DNA of 64,000 nt. Source: Butyribacter intestini. Lineage in GTDB: Bacteria > Bacillota > Clostridia > Lachnospirales > Lachnospiraceae. The translations under genes and the position numbers were made by a program. Under the pieces are notes generated by a model. It was not told the origin of the DNA, made no database searches, and saw nothing but the letters and a program-made list of their open reading frames with translations. The stretch spans positions 873,699-937,698 of the forward strand of contig LLKB01000001.1 of assembly GCA_001414325.1 (NCBI GenBank), in the 5' to 3' direction. The first letter of the stretch is position 1; every line of letters begins with the position of its first letter. Positions 45,262-54,116 of the stretch are shown here, piece by piece.

Positions 45262-46800
45262 ATGATTATTGAAAAAAATGAACTGGCAGTCCAAAAACAG
45301 ATTGAGTACATTAAGGATAAAGCAGGGAAGGTTTCGGAGCTTGCAAGAAGCAATAAACTTGCCATGTTTGCTCATCTCAGTATAGCATCTTTGATAATAT
45401 TGTCATATATAATTGAAATTTTTAAGGGAACACGAACAGTGTCATATGTATTGTTTGTGTTGTTTTTGGGTCTTGTTTCGCCTGTTGCTGAACTGATATT
45501 TTATTCTAAAGACAAAGAGTCAAAAATGATACAACATTTTGTCTCATATGGTTATGGAGTGTTTTATACATTTTTGATACTCACGACACAAAATTTATCA
45601 GCATATGTCTATGTCATTCCTATGTTAATCATTATAATGGTATATAATGATTACAAGTATTCATTATATGTTAATATATCTGCGATAATCGTAAATATCA
45701 TTCAGGTTATCGTGTTCGTTTCAAACGGAACATATGATTTAAAAAAAGACAGTGCAAGTATAGAGATACAGATTCTTTTAATGGGTGTCATATGCATTTG
45801 TGCAACAATCTCATCAAGGATGCTTGAGTTTAATAATGAATATAAAATGGCACAGATAAAAGAACAAAATGAAAAAACACAGAATATGTTCAATACTACG
45901 ATGGATGTATCAGGGCAGATGGCATCTGACATTGAAGATGCAAGCAGACATATTGAAGAACTTGACAATGCCATCGAAAATACAAAAGAAGCAATGGAAC
46001 AGGTAAGTTTAGGTTCAAATGATACAGCTACTGCAGTTCAAAAACAGCTTACAATGACTGAAAATATCCAAAGCAAGATAAATGATGTAACATCAGGTAC
46101 TGATGAGATTGCGTCGAGCCTTAAGGAAACACAGAAAGCTATCAATCTTGGAAATGAAAATATAAATGCACTTGTAGAGAAAGTTGATGCATCAGTAAAT
46201 TCCGGAAAACAGGTTTCAGAAGAACTTGAAAGCCTTAATGAAGATATGGATAAGATGAATTCGGTCGTTGATATTATCAATAATATCACCTCGCAGACGA
46301 GCCTGCTTGCACTTAATGCAAGTATTGAGGCGGCAAGAGCAGGAGAAGCCGGAAAAGGATTTGCCGTTGTAGCTTCCGAAATATCTAAGATGGCAAATGA
46401 GACACAGGATGCGACCGTAAAGATAACAGACATGATACAGGATGTTACAGGTGCTTTAAACAGGGTGGTTGAAGTTACCGGACAAATGATAGAAATGATA
46501 GAGGGGCAGAATATTGCCACCGAAAAAACGGCTGCAAGTTTTAAGACTATTTCCGATAATACGGATAATATATTTGAAAATTCAAAATCACTTGCCGATT
46601 ATGTTAATGAACTTGCCGGTGCAAATAAGGAGATAGTTGACAGTATATCGACAATCTCAGCAATCTCAGAGGAAGTAGCAGCACATTCGGGTGATACATT
46701 AAGCGTAAGTGAGCACAATATAGAGATAGTATCTGAAGTTGTTGCCATAACAGAACATCTTAAAGAGCTTACAACAAAATTAAACATTACAAATGATTAA
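45262..46800 (+). CDS. Methyl-accepting chemotaxis protein without extracellular sensor domain
   Basis: 512 residues. The N-terminal 190 hold about six hydrophobic helices with only short loops, and no HAMP domain or large outer ligand-binding domain is seen. A long helical signalling domain follows, with the conserved hairpin tip [15 protein letters not shown] and methylation-type Glu/Gln-rich heptads. It would signal through CheA/CheW; sensing is probably within the membrane (redox, proton potential or a hydrophobic signal). It implies chemotaxis genes elsewhere. The ATG at 45262 follows TTGGAGGGTAAAAGT. Confidence 0.9.
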   Translation: MIIEKNELAVQKQIEYIKDKAGKVSELARSNKLAMFAHLSIASLIILSYIIEIFKGTRTVSYVLFVLFLGLVSPVAELIFYSKDKESKMIQHFVSYGYGVFYTFLILTTQNLSAYVYVIPMLIIIMVYNDYKYSLYVNISAIIVNIIQVIVFVSNGTYDLKKDSASIEIQILLMGVICICATISSRMLEFNNEYKMAQIKEQNEKTQNMFNTTMDVSGQMASDIEDASRHIEELDNAIENTKEAMEQVSLGSNDTATAVQKQLTMTENIQSKINDVTSGTDEIASSLKETQKAINLGNENINALVEKVDASVNSGKQVSEELESLNEDMDKMNSVVDIINNITSQTSLLALNASIEAARAGEAGKGFAVVASEISKMANETQDATVKITDMIQDVTGALNRVVEVTGQMIEMIEGQNIATEKTAASFKTISDNTDNIFENSKSLADYVNELAGANKEIVDSISTISAISEEVAAHSGDTLSVSEHNIEIVSEVVAITEHLKELTTKLNITND

Positions 46801-46865
46801 CAGCAGACAAAAAATGTAAACACAATATAATCTATGTATTTATTTATATCAAGGAGGGCATCGAG

Positions 46866-48077
46866 ATGAGTCAGACAGCAGGGTTAAACGCCGTTCCGTC
46901 AGGAGAGAGAGTACATATAGGTTTTTTTGGTATGAGAAATGCGGGTAAATCAAGTCTTGTTAATGCATTTACCGGTCAGCAGCTTGCGATAGTTTCAGAC
47001 AAGAAAGGCACAACAACCGATCCGGTTTATAAAGCTATGGAACTTTTACCGATGGGACCGGTTATGATCGTTGATACACCCGGATTTGATGATGAGGGCG
47101 AACTTGGCGAACTAAGAGTAAAAAAGACAAAGCAGGTTTTAAATAAGGTCGATGTTGCAATACTTGTGGTTGATGCAGCAAAAGGATTATCGGACTGTGA
47201 CAGACAGCTTGTGGAAATGTTTTTAAAAAAAGAAGTTCCGTATCTTATAGTATATAATAAATCGGATATTGTTCAGGATATTCCAACAAATGACAATACA
47301 GTAAGTGTAAGTGCACTAAAAGGTATCGGCATGAGAGAACTTAAAGAGCGTGTTTCAACTATGCTTAAGACCGAAGATACCAAACTGAAAATAGTTGGTG
47401 ACATTATCGAACCGTCAGACTTTGTGGTTCTGGTAGTGCCTATCGACTCTGCTGCTCCAAAGGGCAGACTTATACTGCCGCAGCAGCAGACTATCAGAGA
47501 TATACTTGAAGCCGGGGCAACATCAATAGTCTGTAGGGAAAGCGAACTTAGTGAAACACTTGCAGGGATTTCAAAAAAGCCATCGCTTGTGATAACAGAC
47601 AGTCAGGCTTTTGAAAAAGTATCGGCTGATACCCCTGAGGATATAAAGCTGACATCATTTTCTATTCTTATGGCAAGATATAAGGGCTTCTTAGAAACAG
47701 CCGTAGAGGGGGTTCATGCCATTGATAAACTTAAAGATGGTGACAAAATACTTATATCTGAGGGTTGTACCCATCACAGACAATGTGACGATATAGGCAC
47801 GGTAAAGATACCACGCTGGCTGAAAAAATATACAGGAAAGGAATTGATTATCGAAACTTCTTCGGGTAGGGATTTTCCTGAAAATCTTAAAGATTATGCT
47901 CTGATAATACATTGTGGCGGATGTATGTTAAATGAAAGAGAAGTAAGATACCGAATGAAATGTGCCGTAGACAGTAAAGTGCCTTTTACAAATTACGGCA
48001 TCACTATAGCTTATATGCAGGGCATATTAAAAAGGAGTCTTGAGATATTTCCAAAACTTCTTAAAGATTTTAAATAA
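46866..48077 (+). CDS. hydF: [FeFe]-hydrogenase maturation GTPase HydF
   Basis: 403 residues. The N-terminal GTPase domain has GMRNAGKSS (P-loop, about 21-29), TTTDPV, DTPGFDDEG and NKSD. The C-terminal cluster-binding domain has CTHHRQCDD and, about 50 residues later, HCGGCML, which carry the HydF metal-ligand pattern. HydF is the scaffold on which the hydrogenase H-cluster di-iron centre is built, so the organism should make an [FeFe]-hydrogenase. hydE and hydG are not in the window. Confidence 0.96.
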   Translation: MSQTAGLNAVPSGERVHIGFFGMRNAGKSSLVNAFTGQQLAIVSDKKGTTTDPVYKAMELLPMGPVMIVDTPGFDDEGELGELRVKKTKQVLNKVDVAILVVDAAKGLSDCDRQLVEMFLKKEVPYLIVYNKSDIVQDIPTNDNTVSVSALKGIGMRELKERVSTMLKTEDTKLKIVGDIIEPSDFVVLVVPIDSAAPKGRLILPQQQTIRDILEAGATSIVCRESELSETLAGISKKPSLVITDSQAFEKVSADTPEDIKLTSFSILMARYKGFLETAVEGVHAIDKLKDGDKILISEGCTHHRQCDDIGTVKIPRWLKKYTGKELIIETSSGRDFPENLKDYALIIHCGGCMLNEREVRYRMKCAVDSKVPFTNYGITIAYMQGILKRSLEIFPKLLKDFK

Positions 48078-48085
48078 TAAAGATA

Positions 48086-48117
48086 ATAAGCAGATCATTT
48101 AAAGATGGTCTGCTTAT
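48086..48117 (+). terminator. Hairpin downstream of hydF
   Basis: ATAAGCAGATCA pairs with TGGTCTGCTTAT (one G-U pair), eight bases after the stop. Only a short CTT follows, so termination may be inefficient. Confidence 0.55.
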
Positions 48118-48154
48118 CTTGCATATACAGATTTCTAAAGGGTGAAAATAAATA

Positions 48155-48183
48155 TTGTAAGTGTGTTAAAATCAAAGTATAAT
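48155..48183 (+). promoter_or_regulatory. Promoter of the two-receiver EAL protein gene
   Basis: TTGTAA (48155-48160), 17 bases, TATAAT (48178-48183). Confidence 0.72.
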
Positions 48184-48235
48184 ATAAATTAAGCAGGTTT
48201 ATGTACGCTAATGTAATTGTGAGGTAGGATGAAAT

Positions 48236-50773
48236 ATGAATGATAGGATAGTTATTCTGATAATAGATGATATAGAGGTAAACAGAGTAATATTAAAAGG
48301 AATATTTGAAAATGATTATGATGTTATAGAGGCTGAAAATGGTGCCCAGGCATTAGAGATACTGGATAATGGCATTAAGGTGGATGTCATCCTTTTAGAT
48401 ATAATAATGCCGGTTATGGATGGTATAGATTTTTTGAAAAACATAAAATCTGATAAGAGATATTGTGATATTCCGATTGTTGTAAATACACAGGCGGGTG
48501 AACAGGAAAATGAATATAAAGCACTTGTATTAGGTGCAGATGACTTTATAGCAAAACCTTATGAGCCTAAAATCGTCAAAAGAAGAATTACAAACATAAT
48601 AGAGAAAAATATATATCAAAAGAAAAATATGAAAGAGGTTCTTGAAGATACAAAACATCAGATGTTGAACCTTATAGATACAGTGCCGGGTGGTATAGGT
48701 ATAATCGAAGTTTCACCACAAAGCGTTAGGCTGAAAATGTCTTATTTTAATGATGGACTTTCAAGTATGCTCGGATATATGAAGAGTGAACTTCAAACTC
48801 TTATAAATCATGATATAAATGATGTTATTTATGCTAAGGATGAAGAAGTTTTAAGAGAAATCATGTGCAAGGATGAGGATGAGATAATACATTGCAAGAT
48901 GCGTCTTATAAACAAAAACAAAAACATATTGTGGACAGGCGTATCAGCTAAGATGCTTGCAAAACATGAGGATTGTAAAACATTCCATGTTGTATTTATG
49001 GATCTGACCGAAGAGATGAAAGCAGAGACAAAAATGAAAAATACCATGATGGAATTAAAATACAGAGTAGAAAGAGATACACTTACGGGATTAAACAACC
49101 GTGACAGTTTTTGCACATCTGTTGAAAAAATTTTGCAAAACGACAAAGAGAATACATATGTTATCGGCATGATAAATATCGACAGATTTAAGATCGTGAA
49201 TGAACTGTTTGGTGGGAAAAATGGCGACATGATACTTAAAAACATTGCTTCCACATTAAAAAAGATAACAAAGAAACATGGTACCTGTGCGAGACTTGAG
49301 GCAGATCATTTTGCAATATGTACTACAAAAGAATACTTAGATGAAAATATAAATGATTTTGAACGGTTTCTGCTTGGAAAAGCTTCATGGAACAGCCTTA
49401 ATTATCCTATATTTCTTCATGCCGGATTTTGTATTGCCGATGACATGGATACACCGGTTGAACTTCTATGCGACAGGGCATCAATGGCGATGCAGGAAGT
49501 TAAGGGGAATTACATAACTCGTTGGAATTATTACAATGACAGCCTTAAAAAATCAATGCTTGTAGAGCAGGAACTTATAAATGAGATGGATTCAGCTCTT
49601 GAAAATAAAGAGTTTGTCGTTTATTATCAGCCTATAGTTGATGTAAAGACAAAGAAAACGATAAGTGCAGAGGCACTTGTGAGGTGGCAGCACCCTAAAA
49701 AGGGAATGATTTCACCAGGTATTTTTATACCTGCATTTGAAAAAAACGGATTTATAACAAAACTTGATATGTATGTCTGTGAAGAAGTGTGCAGACATCA
49801 AAGAAAAGAAAAAGACAACAATAATCATGTTGTGCCGGTTTCAGTAAATCTGTCAAGAATAAATTTCTACAATGAAAATCTTTATAAAGAGGTTTTAGGT
49901 CTGCTTGCAAAGTATGAACTTACCTCAGACGATATAAAGCTTGAGATTACAGAGAGTGCTTACGAGGACAATCCTCAGGATCTCATTATGGCGATACATA
50001 CATTACAGAAGTATGGATTCAAAGTGCTTATGGATGATTTTGGAAGCGGATATTCGTCATTAAATATGTTAAAAGACTGCTGCTTTGACATATTAAAAAT
50101 AGATATGAAATTTATGGATGATCTTGAACAGTCAGAGAGAGCAAGCAATATTATATATACTATCATTCAGATGGCTAAAAATCTTGAGATAGAGACGGTA
50201 GTTGAAGGTGTCGAGAACGAAAAACAATACGAAATGCTAAAAAGTATGGGTTGTGACAATATACAGGGTTATTATTTTTCAAAGCCGATTCCTGAAGAGT
50301 CATTTGTGAGAAGACTTGAGAAAGAATCCGAGATGGATTTTGACGATGATTATTATGAGGACAAAGATACAATCCTTATAATTGATGATTCTGAAAAAAA
50401 CAGATCCTTACTCACCGGAGTACTCAGTGACAAATACAATGTCATTGAAGCAGATGAGGGCGAAGATGGTTTGCATATATTAAAGAAAAACTTTTCGGAG
50501 GTTAGTCTTGTTATATGTAGTACAGATATGTCACAGATGTCAGGAATTGAAATACTTGATCAGATAAAAGAAACATCTTTTCTCAAAAAAATGCCTGTTG
50601 TCATGATGACTGCATATGGTGATTTTGATAATGAGACAAAAGCGATAGAGCTTGGTGCCAGTGAAGTTGTAAATCTGCCTGTGAATGTAACTTTATTAAA
50701 AAAGCGTATAGAAAACATTATAAATATTTCAAATGCAAATAAATATCTTCATGCGGCATTTATAGGCAGCTAA
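48236..50773 (+). CDS. c-di-GMP phosphodiesterase: REC-PAS-degenerate GGDEF-EAL-pseudo-REC
   Basis: 845 residues, no membrane helices. An N-terminal receiver (1-120) has IIDDIEVN, LLDIIMPVMDG and AKPYEP, so it can be phosphorylated. PAS-like (about 140-260) and GGDEF (about 275-430) domains follow; the GGDEF signature reads EADHF and is not expected to make c-di-GMP. The EAL domain (about 445-695) is intact: AEALVRW, VNLSRINF, LEITESAY, MDDFGSGYSSL, LKIDMKFM, VEGVENEK, QGYYFSKP. A second receiver (about 710-840) has lost key residues: the acceptor position reads CSTDMSQMSG and the lysine position NLPV. A phosphorylation-controlled c-di-GMP hydrolase is the simplest reading. It is transcribed from its own promoter. 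Confidence 0.9.
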   Translation: MNDRIVILIIDDIEVNRVILKGIFENDYDVIEAENGAQALEILDNGIKVDVILLDIIMPVMDGIDFLKNIKSDKRYCDIPIVVNTQAGEQENEYKALVLGADDFIAKPYEPKIVKRRITNIIEKNIYQKKNMKEVLEDTKHQMLNLIDTVPGGIGIIEVSPQSVRLKMSYFNDGLSSMLGYMKSELQTLINHDINDVIYAKDEEVLREIMCKDEDEIIHCKMRLINKNKNILWTGVSAKMLAKHEDCKTFHVVFMDLTEEMKAETKMKNTMMELKYRVERDTLTGLNNRDSFCTSVEKILQNDKENTYVIGMINIDRFKIVNELFGGKNGDMILKNIASTLKKITKKHGTCARLEADHFAICTTKEYLDENINDFERFLLGKASWNSLNYPIFLHAGFCIADDMDTPVELLCDRASMAMQEVKGNYITRWNYYNDSLKKSMLVEQELINEMDSALENKEFVVYYQPIVDVKTKKTISAEALVRWQHPKKGMISPGIFIPAFEKNGFITKLDMYVCEEVCRHQRKEKDNNNHVVPVSVNLSRINFYNENLYKEVLGLLAKYELTSDDIKLEITESAYEDNPQDLIMAIHTLQKYGFKVLMDDFGSGYSSLNMLKDCCFDILKIDMKFMDDLEQSERASNIIYTIIQMAKNLEIETVVEGVENEKQYEMLKSMGCDNIQGYYFSKPIPEESFVRRLEKESEMDFDDDYYEDKDTILIIDDSEKNRSLLTGVLSDKYNVIEADEGEDGLHILKKNFSEVSLVICSTDMSQMSGIEILDQIKETSFLKKMPVVMMTAYGDFDNETKAIELGASEVVNLPVNVTLLKKRIENIINISNANKYLHAAFIGS

Positions 50774-50852
50774 TTCATGTTAATCATTTCAGACAATAAA
50801 TTTTTTATAAATAATTTATTGTTTGTAAATGATAAAGACATAAAGAGTGTGA

Positions 50853-50911
50853 TATAATAACTCCAAAATCCAGATGCGTTGCATCTGCCGCACTTTGTGC
50901 TACAAGATTTT
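50853..50911 (+). promoter_or_regulatory. Extended -10 promoter and three-way-junction leader of the DUF5685 gene
   Basis: TGATATAAT (-10 at 50853-50858) would start RNA at about 50865. From that base AAAATC (50865-50870) pairs with GATTTT (50906-50911), enclosing two hairpins: CAGATGC-GTT-GCATCTG (50871-50887) and GCAC-TTT-GTGC (50890-50100 is not meant; the second hairpin ends at 50900). The ribosome site GGGAGG (50915-50920) follows directly. No known riboswitch class is recognised. Confidence 0.5.
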
Positions 50912-50927
50912 GTCGGGAGGTACAGAT

Positions 50928-51767
50928 TTGTTTGGATATGTTCAGATAAGAAAACCGGAACTTAAAATAAAAGATTATACTGTATATCACGGATTTTATT
51001 GTGGTCTGTGTGAAAGACTAAGAAACAGGTATGGTTTTATTGGGAGACTTACTCTCACATATGACATGACTTTTATGACTATATTTCTTACATCACTATA
51101 TGATTCTGACAATATATCTGAAAAAAAGAGGTGTGTTGTGCATCCTGCAAAAAAACAGACTGTCATATACAACAAATATACGGATTACTGTGCTGATATG
51201 AATATGCTTTTAAGCTATTATCATTGTCTTGATGATAAAAATGATGATGGCTCTGTAAAAGGTTATGTGGGTGCCGCTATATATGACAAAGCTCACAGAC
51301 AGGTTGCAAGAGTCTACAGACGGCAGGCAGCGTGTATTAAAAAGAGTCTTAAAAAACTTACACTCGTTGAAAAAAACGACAATTCTGACATACTTGAAGC
51401 TGCCGATTGTTTTGGAAAGCTCCTTGCAGAGCTTTTTTGCTATAAGAAAGATTATTTTGAAAAACAGATAAGAAAGTTTGGGTATCATCTTGGCAGATTT
51501 GTATATATTATGGACGCATTTGACGATATAAGAGAGGATATAGAAAAAGAAAGATTTAATCCTCTTAAAAAAGAATATCTTGCAACTGATGACAAGGACT
51601 GTTTTAACAGAAGGGTATATGATATGCTTCTCGATGAGATTTCGGAAGCGTGTGCAGAGTTTGAAAAACTTCCGTGCGTTCAGTATATTGATATATTAAG
51701 AAATATACTCTATGCAGGAGTTTGGAATAAATTTGATAAAATAGTAAATGGAAATGAGGTAAAATAA
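50928..51767 (+). CDS. DUF5685 family protein, possible terpenoid-synthase-like fold
   Basis: About 279 residues, predicted all-helical and soluble. The start [14 protein letters not shown] and the YCGLC motif (about residues 21-25) match DUF5685 as I know it. Two Asp-rich segments stand out: [12 protein letters not shown] (about residue 95) and [19 protein letters not shown] (about 190). Their order and form resemble the first (DDxxD) and second (NxxRDxxED) Mg-diphosphate motifs of squalene/phytoene synthases; this relation is my inference. The TTG at 50928 is chosen since GGGAGG precedes it; an in-frame ATG at 50874 lies within the leader hairpin. The J-domain gene begins two bases after the stop. 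Confidence 0.8.
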   Translation: MFGYVQIRKPELKIKDYTVYHGFYCGLCERLRNRYGFIGRLTLTYDMTFMTIFLTSLYDSDNISEKKRCVVHPAKKQTVIYNKYTDYCADMNMLLSYYHCLDDKNDDGSVKGYVGAAIYDKAHRQVARVYRRQAACIKKSLKKLTLVEKNDNSDILEAADCFGKLLAELFCYKKDYFEKQIRKFGYHLGRFVYIMDAFDDIREDIEKERFNPLKKEYLATDDKDCFNRRVYDMLLDEISEACAEFEKLPCVQYIDILRNILYAGVWNKFDKIVNGNEVK

Positions 51768-51769
51768 AT

Positions 51770-52228
51770 ATGAGCAACATTACAGATCCCTATCAGATAC
51801 TTGGTGTTTCACCAAATGCAACTGATGATGAGGTAAAAAAAGCATACAGAGAGCTTAGCCGCAAATACCATCCTGATGCAAATGCCGGAAATCCACTGTC
51901 AGACCTTGCCGAAGAAAAATTTAAACAGGTTCAGGAAGCATACAGTCAGATAATGGATATGCGAAATGGCAAGACAAGCTACAATGGTTATAATCAGGGT
52001 ACGCAAGGCTACAGTCAGGGAACTCAGGGTTACAGTCAGGGTGCACAAGGGTATGGCTATAATCAGAATAACAACAGGCAGAGATATCAGCAATATGGTT
52101 CGGGTTATGGCAGAGGTCCTTGTGGAAACAACCTTGACAACTGTTCTACAGGAAATATCTGTTGTGACCTTTGGTGTGCTGATTCGCTTTGTGAATGTAT
52201 GGGAGGAGATCTTTGCAGTTGCATTTAA
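51770..52228 (+). CDS. J-domain protein with Gln/Gly/Tyr repeats and Cys-rich tail
   Basis: 152 residues. An N-terminal J domain (about 5-68) has [18 protein letters not shown] and the HPD motif in KYHPDAN, so it should stimulate an Hsp70 (DnaK) ATPase. The middle has three imperfect GTQGYSQ repeats (about 75-100). The last 35 residues carry nine cysteines ([26 protein letters not shown]), probably a metal-binding or palmitoylation-like cluster. It is not the housekeeping DnaJ, which has a zinc domain and C-terminal substrate domains. It is coupled to DUF5685 (two-base gap) and overlaps the next gene. Confidence 0.85.
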   Translation: MSNITDPYQILGVSPNATDDEVKKAYRELSRKYHPDANAGNPLSDLAEEKFKQVQEAYSQIMDMRNGKTSYNGYNQGTQGYSQGTQGYSQGAQGYGYNQNNNRQRYQQYGSGYGRGPCGNNLDNCSTGNICCDLWCADSLCECMGGDLCSCI

Positions 52229-52794
52229 AATCAAAACAGGTGGCATGGTGCGGTATCATTATGGCATTTACGGTGATATTACAGATAGCATCCGGCATTA
52301 TAGAGACAAGCTCACTTTTTCTTCTTGCGGCAGCTTCATTTTTAGCCGGATGCGTTGAGAGAAAATTTGGAACTGTGACGGCTTTAGGATTTTCAATCGG
52401 AGCATTTATTCTAGGAATTATACTTGCACCACAAAAGCTTTACTGTTTTACATTTGCAGGCTTTTGTGTTTATGTTCTTGTCGCAGAGTATTTCAGGCAA
52501 AAAGACAGGCAGGCGGCAAATGACGGAAAAACATTTAGGAAAAGCACGGAATATATAATAAAAGGGATATTGTACCATATCATGCTTATAGCAGCATTAG
52601 TTATATCTTTCACCGTGACTGGTCTTGACGTGATATTCTCAAAAAATATGATAGAAAAAGCAAAAGATATGCCGGTATTTATAATTATTATTTTGGGTGT
52701 GCTTTGTGCCGAGCTTTTGTGGTTTGTATTTGACAGAGCCTATATATTTTTTCAGGACAGATACGGACTTATTGTCTGTGGGAGGGAAGATTGA
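52213..52794 (+). CDS. Integral membrane protein of unknown function
   Basis: About 193 residues with five to six hydrophobic helices, not recognised. A TTG start at 52213 is likely: GGGAGGAG lies just upstream, inside the end of the J-domain gene. TTG at 52219 is an alternative. It overlaps the J-domain gene by 16 bases and the HD gene by four, so all are translationally coupled in one operon. Confidence 0.65.
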   Translation: MQLHLKSKQVAWCGIIMAFTVILQIASGIIETSSLFLLAAASFLAGCVERKFGTVTALGFSIGAFILGIILAPQKLYCFTFAGFCVYVLVAEYFRQKDRQAANDGKTFRKSTEYIIKGILYHIMLIAALVISFTVTGLDVIFSKNMIEKAKDMPVFIIIILGVLCAELLWFVFDRAYIFFQDRYGLIVCGRED

Positions 52795-53249
52795 AAAAAG
52801 GTATTGAACATGAACCACTTATATGGAAGATATTAAATGAGATAAGAGAGTCATCGAGATTTAAAAACAGCAAAAAGTTTATACAGCATGGAAAGACAAG
52901 CGTATATATGCACAGTGTTAGTGTGGCATATATGAGCTGTTATATTGCGGAAAAGTATAATTTAAGTGTCGATTACTATTCACTTATAACAGGTGCTCTT
53001 TTACATGATTATTTTCTCTATGACTGGCATGATAAGGAGGATGGGCACAAAAGACCTCACGGCTTTTATCATCCGTCGGCGGCACTTGCAAATGCCGAAA
53101 GGGACTTTGAAATAAACAGCCGTACAAAAAACATAATCAAGAGGCATATGTTTCCGCTTACACCTATACCGCCCGTATGCTTAGAGGGATGGGTGGTGTG
53201 CATCGCCGACAAGATATGCTCGACAAAGGAGACCATCAAAAGACATTGA
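52791..53249 (+). CDS. HD-domain phosphohydrolase-like protein
   Basis: 152 residues. The metal-binding pattern H...HD...D is visible: His in YMHSVSVAYMS, HD in GALLHDYFLYDWHD, and Asp in VVCIADKICS, giving a likely small HD hydrolase. The substrate is unknown. Starts at TTG overlapping the preceding stop (TTGA), after GGGAGGGAAGA. The gene ends just before the strong pyrH promoter. Confidence 0.85.
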   Translation: MKKGIEHEPLIWKILNEIRESSRFKNSKKFIQHGKTSVYMHSVSVAYMSCYIAEKYNLSVDYYSLITGALLHDYFLYDWHDKEDGHKRPHGFYHPSAALANAERDFEINSRTKNIIKRHMFPLTPIPPVCLEGWVVCIADKICSTKETIKRH

Positions 53250-53251
53250 TT

Positions 53252-53280
53252 TTGACATGAAAGACAAATCGTGATATAAT
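53252..53280 (+). promoter_or_regulatory. Consensus sigma-A promoter of pyrH-frr
   Basis: TTGACA (53252-53257), exactly 17 bases, TATAAT (53275-53280): a perfect consensus match, the best in the window. Confidence 0.88.
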
Positions 53281-53324
53281 TCTAAATTAAGAATGTAAAA
53301 ATACATAAAAATAAGAGGTGCATT

Positions 53325-54029
53325 ATGGCAAAATATAAGAGAATTTTATTAAAACTCAGCGGTGAAGCTTTAGCCGGACCAAATAAAACAGGCTTTGACG
53401 AAGCTACCTGTATAGGAGTTGCAAAGCAGGTTAAACAGCTTGTTGATGCAGGTATTGAGGTTGGTATCGTCACAGGCGGAGGAAACTTCTGGAGAGGACG
53501 CACAAGTGAAAATATTGACAGGACGAAAGCAGACCAGATAGGTATGTTAGCAACAGTCATGAACTGTATATATGTATCTGAGATATTCAGATCTGTAGGA
53601 ATAAAAACAAATGTTCTGACACCGTTTGAGTGTGGTTCATTTACTAAACTTTTCTCTAAAGACAGGGCAAACAAATATTTTGAAAAGGGTATGGTAGTAT
53701 TCTTTGCCGGAGGAACAGGTCATCCGTACTTCTCAACAGATACGGCTACTGTTCTTCGTGCCATCGAGATTGAAGCGGACGTTATTCTCTCTGCAAAATC
53801 AATAGATGGTGTGTATGACTCTGATCCTGCCGTAAATCCTGATGCAAAGAAATTTGATGAGATAAGCATTGAGGATGTCGTAAACAACAGACTTGGTGTA
53901 ATTGACCTTGCAGCAGCCGTATTATGTATGGAAAACCATATGCCTATGATGATATTCGGTTTAAATGAAGAAAACAGTATTGTAAACACGGTAAACGGTG
54001 TGACAAAAGGTACACTTGTAACTGCTTAA
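53325..54029 (+). CDS. pyrH: UMP kinase
   Basis: 234 residues of the hexameric bacterial amino-acid-kinase-fold UMP kinase: LLKLSGEAL near the N terminus, VTGGGNFWRG, FFAGGTGHPYFSTDTA and SAKSIDGVYDSDP. It phosphorylates UMP to UDP. It begins the pyrH-frr-uppS-cdsA-dxr-rseP order that is widespread in bacteria. The ATG follows AAGAGGTGCATT. Confidence 0.97.
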   Translation: MAKYKRILLKLSGEALAGPNKTGFDEATCIGVAKQVKQLVDAGIEVGIVTGGGNFWRGRTSENIDRTKADQIGMLATVMNCIYVSEIFRSVGIKTNVLTPFECGSFTKLFSKDRANKYFEKGMVVFFAGGTGHPYFSTDTATVLRAIEIEADVILSAKSIDGVYDSDPAVNPDAKKFDEISIEDVVNNRLGVIDLAAAVLCMENHMPMMIFGLNEENSIVNTVNGVTKGTLVTA

Positions 54030-54116
54030 TTTATAGTATAGTGCAAATGAACGGTGTCAGTGCACACCTGATACAGATTTAAATATATGAAAATGTGTGC
54101 AGAAATGAGGACTATT

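Noticed and set aside
46038-46520. 160-codon open frame opposite the chemoreceptor signalling domain
   Set aside because: Antisense shadow of the heptad-repeat coding sequence; its product is a Ser/Ile/Leu-rich string with no family likeness.
50874-50927. ATG start at 50874 for the DUF5685 protein
   Set aside because: It falls inside a hairpin with no ribosome site, while TTG at 50928 follows GGGAGG and gives the family's usual N terminus.
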